This document shows, one piece after another, positions 5,364 to 7,558 of a DNA stretch of 7,558 nt; the first letter of the stretch is position 1, and each line of letters opens with the position of its first letter. The stretch is from NCBI GenBank assembly GCA_025800305.1, contig JAOXRY010000353.1:1-7558 (forward strand), written 5' to 3'. A program made the translations under genes and the position numbers. The DNA is from Campylobacterales bacterium. GTDB lineage: Bacteria > Campylobacterota > Campylobacteria > Campylobacterales > SZUA-545. The notes below the pieces were generated by a model. The model did not search any database. It had not been told where the DNA came from and was given only the letters and a program-made list of their open reading frames with translations.

Positions 5364-6026
5364 ATGTTTCAAAGAAGATCTGCACTTAAATTTTTTGCTA
5401 TTTCGCCATTTTTAAATTTCACAAACCTCTTTGGTCAAAGTCATGTAGAGTTTGCTGGTGATGTCTTTATTAACGGAAGAGAACTAACCCACGGAACCAA
5501 AATAAAAAAAGGCGACGAGATTGAGACTTTAAAAAATGGAAAAGTTCGATTTAAAATAGGAAAAGATGCTTTTTTGTTACGGGAAAATACAAAATTCAAA
5601 ATAGAAAATACCCAATCTAAGATCTTTACAGTTCTAACAGGAGGAGTTCTTGCGGTTTTTGGTAAAGGACAGGCTACTTTAAAGAGTCGTACCATGTCTG
5701 CAGGGATTAGAGGAACAGGTCTTTATGTTGAAGTTGAAAGCCCTGATACTACTTATGTTTGTACTTGTTATGGAGAGATTGTTTATGATTTTGATGGGGG
5801 AAAAGAGATTGTAAAAACTGGACACCACGAAAGACCTCTTCGGTTTATTAGAGAAGAAAAACAAGTAAAAGCAATAAAAGCTCCTATGTTAAATCATACT
5901 GATGAGGAATTGATTCAGTTAGAAGAGATGGTGGAGAGAGTTCCACCATTTATTAATAACTTTGATTTGATAATTAGATCTATAAAAAAATTTCTAGGAT
6001 TAGAAATTAAAAGTGAGATGTACTAA
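5364..6026 (+). CDS. Tat-exported FecR-domain periplasmic protein
   Basis: This is a 220-residue exported protein. The N terminus FQRRSALKFF carries a twin-arginine motif like RRxFLK, followed by a hydrophobic stretch to about residue 24 (LFGQ), suggesting folded export by the Tat system. The FecR domain spans about 30-150: GDVFINGRELTHGTKIKKGD, then LTGGVLAVFG (91-100) and the hallmark GIRGTGLYVEV (114-124). After it come Cys133-x-Cys135 in VCTCYGEI, His154-His155 and a tail with NHTDEEL (177-183) and RVPPF (192-196). Classical FecR is an anti-sigma regulator with an inner-membrane segment, beside a FecI sigma factor and a TonB receptor. None of these is here, so it is probably a stand-alone FecR-fold protein of unknown role. 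ATG 5364 has GAGG 7 nt upstream. Its TAA overlaps the channel-gene stop. Confidence 0.85.
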   Translation: MFQRRSALKFFAISPFLNFTNLFGQSHVEFAGDVFINGRELTHGTKIKKGDEIETLKNGKVRFKIGKDAFLLRENTKFKIENTQSKIFTVLTGGVLAVFGKGQATLKSRTMSAGIRGTGLYVEVESPDTTYVCTCYGEIVYDFDGGKEIVKTGHHERPLRFIREEKQVKAIKAPMLNHTDEELIQLEEMVERVPPFINNFDLIIRSIKKFLGLEIKSEMY

Positions 6027-6790
6027 CCTTTAGCTTTTATCAACTCTTTTAGCTCTTGAATTTCAGATCTTAAAGCAGAGATCTCTTCCAGCTCTTTAGA
6101 CCTTTGCTCTTCTTCATCTTCATGTTTGATGGTAAAAATCGCGTCAACGATAAGACCGATAAAAAGATTGACCATAACAAAAGTAACAAGAAGAATATAA
6201 ATAACAAAGAAAATCCAAGCATAAGGGAAAACCTCAATTACAGGTCTAGCAATTCCCATTGACCAGCTTTCCAAGGTCATAATCTGAAAAAGAGTGTACA
6301 TCGTCTCTCCAAGGGTTCCAAACCACTGTGGGAAAGCTTCTCCATACATTGTTGTTGCCATAATCGCAAAAACATAGAAGAAAAGCAAAAGCACCATAGA
6401 AACAGCACCAATTCCTGGGATGACCCCAATAAGAGCTCCAACAATTGTTCTCATTTGAGGGATGATTGTTAGAAGTCTAAAAAGTCTTAGAACTCTTAAA
6501 ACCCTTAATATTGCAAAAGGACCACTGGCAGGGACAAGGGCGATTACAACAACAGCAAAGTCAAAAAGACTCCAAGGATCTTTGAAAAAATCTTTTTTAT
6601 AAACAGAGATTCTCATAAGGATCTCAATGGTGAAAATACCGATAACAATACCATCAATAAGGGCTAATATATTCCCATAACTTGCAATTAAATCTTTTGA
6701 TGTCCCCATTCCAAGGGTGATTCCATTAAGGATGATTAATCCTGTAATAAAATTTTGAAAACTCTTTGCTTCTACGATATCCTTAATCAT
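6023..6790 (-). CDS. NavAb-like voltage-gated sodium channel
   Basis: The 255-residue protein has the six-helix plan of bacterial homotetrameric sodium channels. S4 carries four gating arginines every third residue (Arg96, 99, 102, 105 in ILRVLRVLRLFR). The selectivity filter is TLESWSM (172-178) with Glu174, identical to NavAb and giving Na+ selectivity. S2 and S3 charge partners are present as Asp46, Glu56 and Asp77. The C terminus (about 222-254) is acidic, then a heptad-like coiled coil ending LRSEIQELKELIKAKG, as in NavAb. Long stretches such as FFKDPWSLFDF and YVFAIMAT match or nearly match the Arcobacter butzleri channel. Compared with remembered NavAb, S1 Glu32 is Gly29 here and Asn49 is Asp46. 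The start ATG has AGGAG overlapping the upstream stop, 9 nt away. It follows the M16 peptidase gene by 10 nt. Confidence 0.95.
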   Translation of the reverse strand: MIKDIVEAKSFQNFITGLIILNGITLGMGTSKDLIASYGNILALIDGIVIGIFTIEILMRISVYKKDFFKDPWSLFDFAVVVIALVPASGPFAILRVLRVLRLFRLLTIIPQMRTIVGALIGVIPGIGAVSMVLLLFFYVFAIMATTMYGEAFPQWFGTLGETMYTLFQIMTLESWSMGIARPVIEVFPYAWIFFVIYILLVTFVMVNLFIGLIVDAIFTIKHEDEEEQRSKELEEISALRSEIQELKELIKAKG

Positions 6791-6800
6791 AATTTATCTC

Positions 6801-7558
6801 CTACTTAGTAACGATAGAAAAAGTTAGATCTTTAATCTCTTTATGCTCTTTAATGAAATCATTAAGAGTTTTCAGATCTAAGTTCTTGATTTTTTCCAGT
6901 TGGCTTTTACTCCAGCCTAGCTCTTTTCCTTTGTAAAATTCGTTGAAACTACGTCCTAGCCTTTGGCTCATAGTCTCAACTCTTAAAGGTTCACTTCCTT
7001 GTAAAAATTTCTTTGCATCATCTAGTTCTTGTTGGGTTACACCTTTTTTTACAAACTCATCTACAAGTTCTTGGACAACCTCTTTAGCCTCTTTTTCGCT
7101 CTCTAATTTTGTTTGAAGATATCCACTAAAAAATGTTGATGTTTTATTAAGATTAAATCTTGAATAAGCAGAGTAAGCAAGACCTCTTTTTACACGGATC
7201 TCCTCCATCATTCTGCTTCCAAAACCACCACTTCCAAGGATAAATGCAGCAGTTTTAGCGATATACTCATCATCACTTTTTTCTAAATATAGAGGAGAAC
7301 CAAAGTAGATATAAGCTTGTTCTGTTTCTTTTTTTACTCTTACGTCTTTTCTATCTTTCCCAAGATTTACCAGCTTTAGCTCTTTATCGTTACCAACTTC
7401 TAAAACTCCTAAAAGCTCTTTTGTAGCCTTTTTTGCTTCATCAATATTCAGATCTCCACCTACAACAACAATCGCTTTTTTAATTACAACTCTTTGGTTT
7501 ATAAACTCTTCAATATCTTTCAGTGAGATCTTTTCAATACTCTCTTTTGTCCCAATAG
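6801..7558 (-). CDS. M16 (insulinase-family) zinc peptidase, C-terminal 251 residues
   Basis: The frame is open from the TAG at 6803-6801 to the window edge without interruption, so the gene continues beyond 7558. It should not be started at the internal ATG (7211). What is present is the end of the first M16 domain and the second: AIVVVGGDLN, then AYIYFGSPLY, ILGSGGFGSRMMEEIRVKRG, LAYSAYS and GYLQT. The second-domain GFGSRMMEEIR...RGLAYS block is a hallmark of the family and contributes to substrate binding. The zinc site HxxEH lies in the missing N-terminal part, so activity cannot be judged. Related proteins in this phylum are about 410-420 residues, so roughly 40% is outside. It probably shares a transcript with the channel gene 10 nt downstream. 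Family assignment is secure; substrate and location (cytoplasm or periplasm) are unknown. Confidence 0.93.
   Translation of the reverse strand, partial: IGTKESIEKISLKDIEEFINQRVVIKKAIVVVGGDLNIDEAKKATKELLGVLEVGNDKELKLVNLGKDRKDVRVKKETEQAYIYFGSPLYLEKSDDEYIAKTAAFILGSGGFGSRMMEEIRVKRGLAYSAYSRFNLNKTSTFFSGYLQTKLESEKEAKEVVQELVDEFVKKGVTQQELDDAKKFLQGSEPLRVETMSQRLGRSFNEFYKGKELGWSKSQLEKIKNLDLKTLNDFIKEHKEIKDLTFSIVTK

Noticed and set aside
5441..5864. Two minus-strand open frames (5441-5695 and 5679-5864) opposite the FecR-domain gene
   Set aside because: Both are antisense to the FecR domain, including the GIRGTG motif, and encode no recognisable protein.
5364..6026. Classical FecI-FecR-FecA iron-uptake signalling locus
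   Set aside because: No sigma factor or TonB-dependent receptor is adjacent, and the Tat signal does not fit the usual FecR topology.
6801..7211. A complete 136-residue protein starting at the internal ATG 7211
   Set aside because: The same frame is open to the window edge and encodes M16 family sequence upstream, so the ATG is internal.

Overview
The window is AT-rich, gene-dense DNA. It looks like a free-living or environmental member of the Campylobacterota (Epsilonproteobacteria), of the Sulfurimonas/Arcobacter kind. Pointers are a voltage-gated sodium channel very close to NavAb of Arcobacter butzleri, a short RecG, a stand-alone RibA, and tightly packed genes with many GTG starts and overlaps. 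The genus is an inference from family resemblance; no search was run.

Layout. (1) 1-1488, minus strand, reads ribA -> rsmG -> a small membrane-anchored zinc-ribbon protein of the PP0621 type -> the first 34 codons of an unrecognised gene that leaves the window. Junctions are 4-nt overlap, 41-nt gap, 1-nt overlap, so this is probably one operon. (2) 1489-1566 is a short divergent control region with a small hairpin in the hemB leader. (3) hemB (1567-2532, plus) encodes porphobilinogen synthase. (4) 2584-3476, plus, holds three tandem, diverged small lipoproteins resembling the TRL-like family. Each has a strong ribosome-binding site, a lipidation Cys at residue 18 and two further Cys at matching places. 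(5) A 14-bp hairpin at 3482-3512 closes this cluster and overlaps the end of the convergent recG. (6) recG (minus) has no ATG/GTG/TTG at the expected start: 25 RecG-like codons lie in frame upstream of the first usable GTG and begin at an ATA codon with a good Shine-Dalgarno. (7) A short region divides recG from a divergent gene for a Tat-exported FecR-domain protein (5364-6026). (8) On the minus strand, an M16 (insulinase-family) peptidase gene, cut by the window end, runs into the NavAb-like channel gene. The channel's stop overlaps the FecR-protein stop tail to tail.

The conserved genes are housekeeping: riboflavin and tetrapyrrole synthesis, 16S rRNA methylation and replication-fork repair. 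The less understood content is in the cell envelope: three paralogous lipoproteins, the FecR-domain protein and the sodium channel. Across the window the palindrome AGATCT occurs 23 times by hand count, several-fold more than base composition predicts, and is absent from the lipoprotein cluster. I see no tRNA, rRNA, CRISPR array, insertion sequence or phage gene. I see no clear defence or other multi-gene new system; the lipoprotein triplet is the best candidate for something undescribed.
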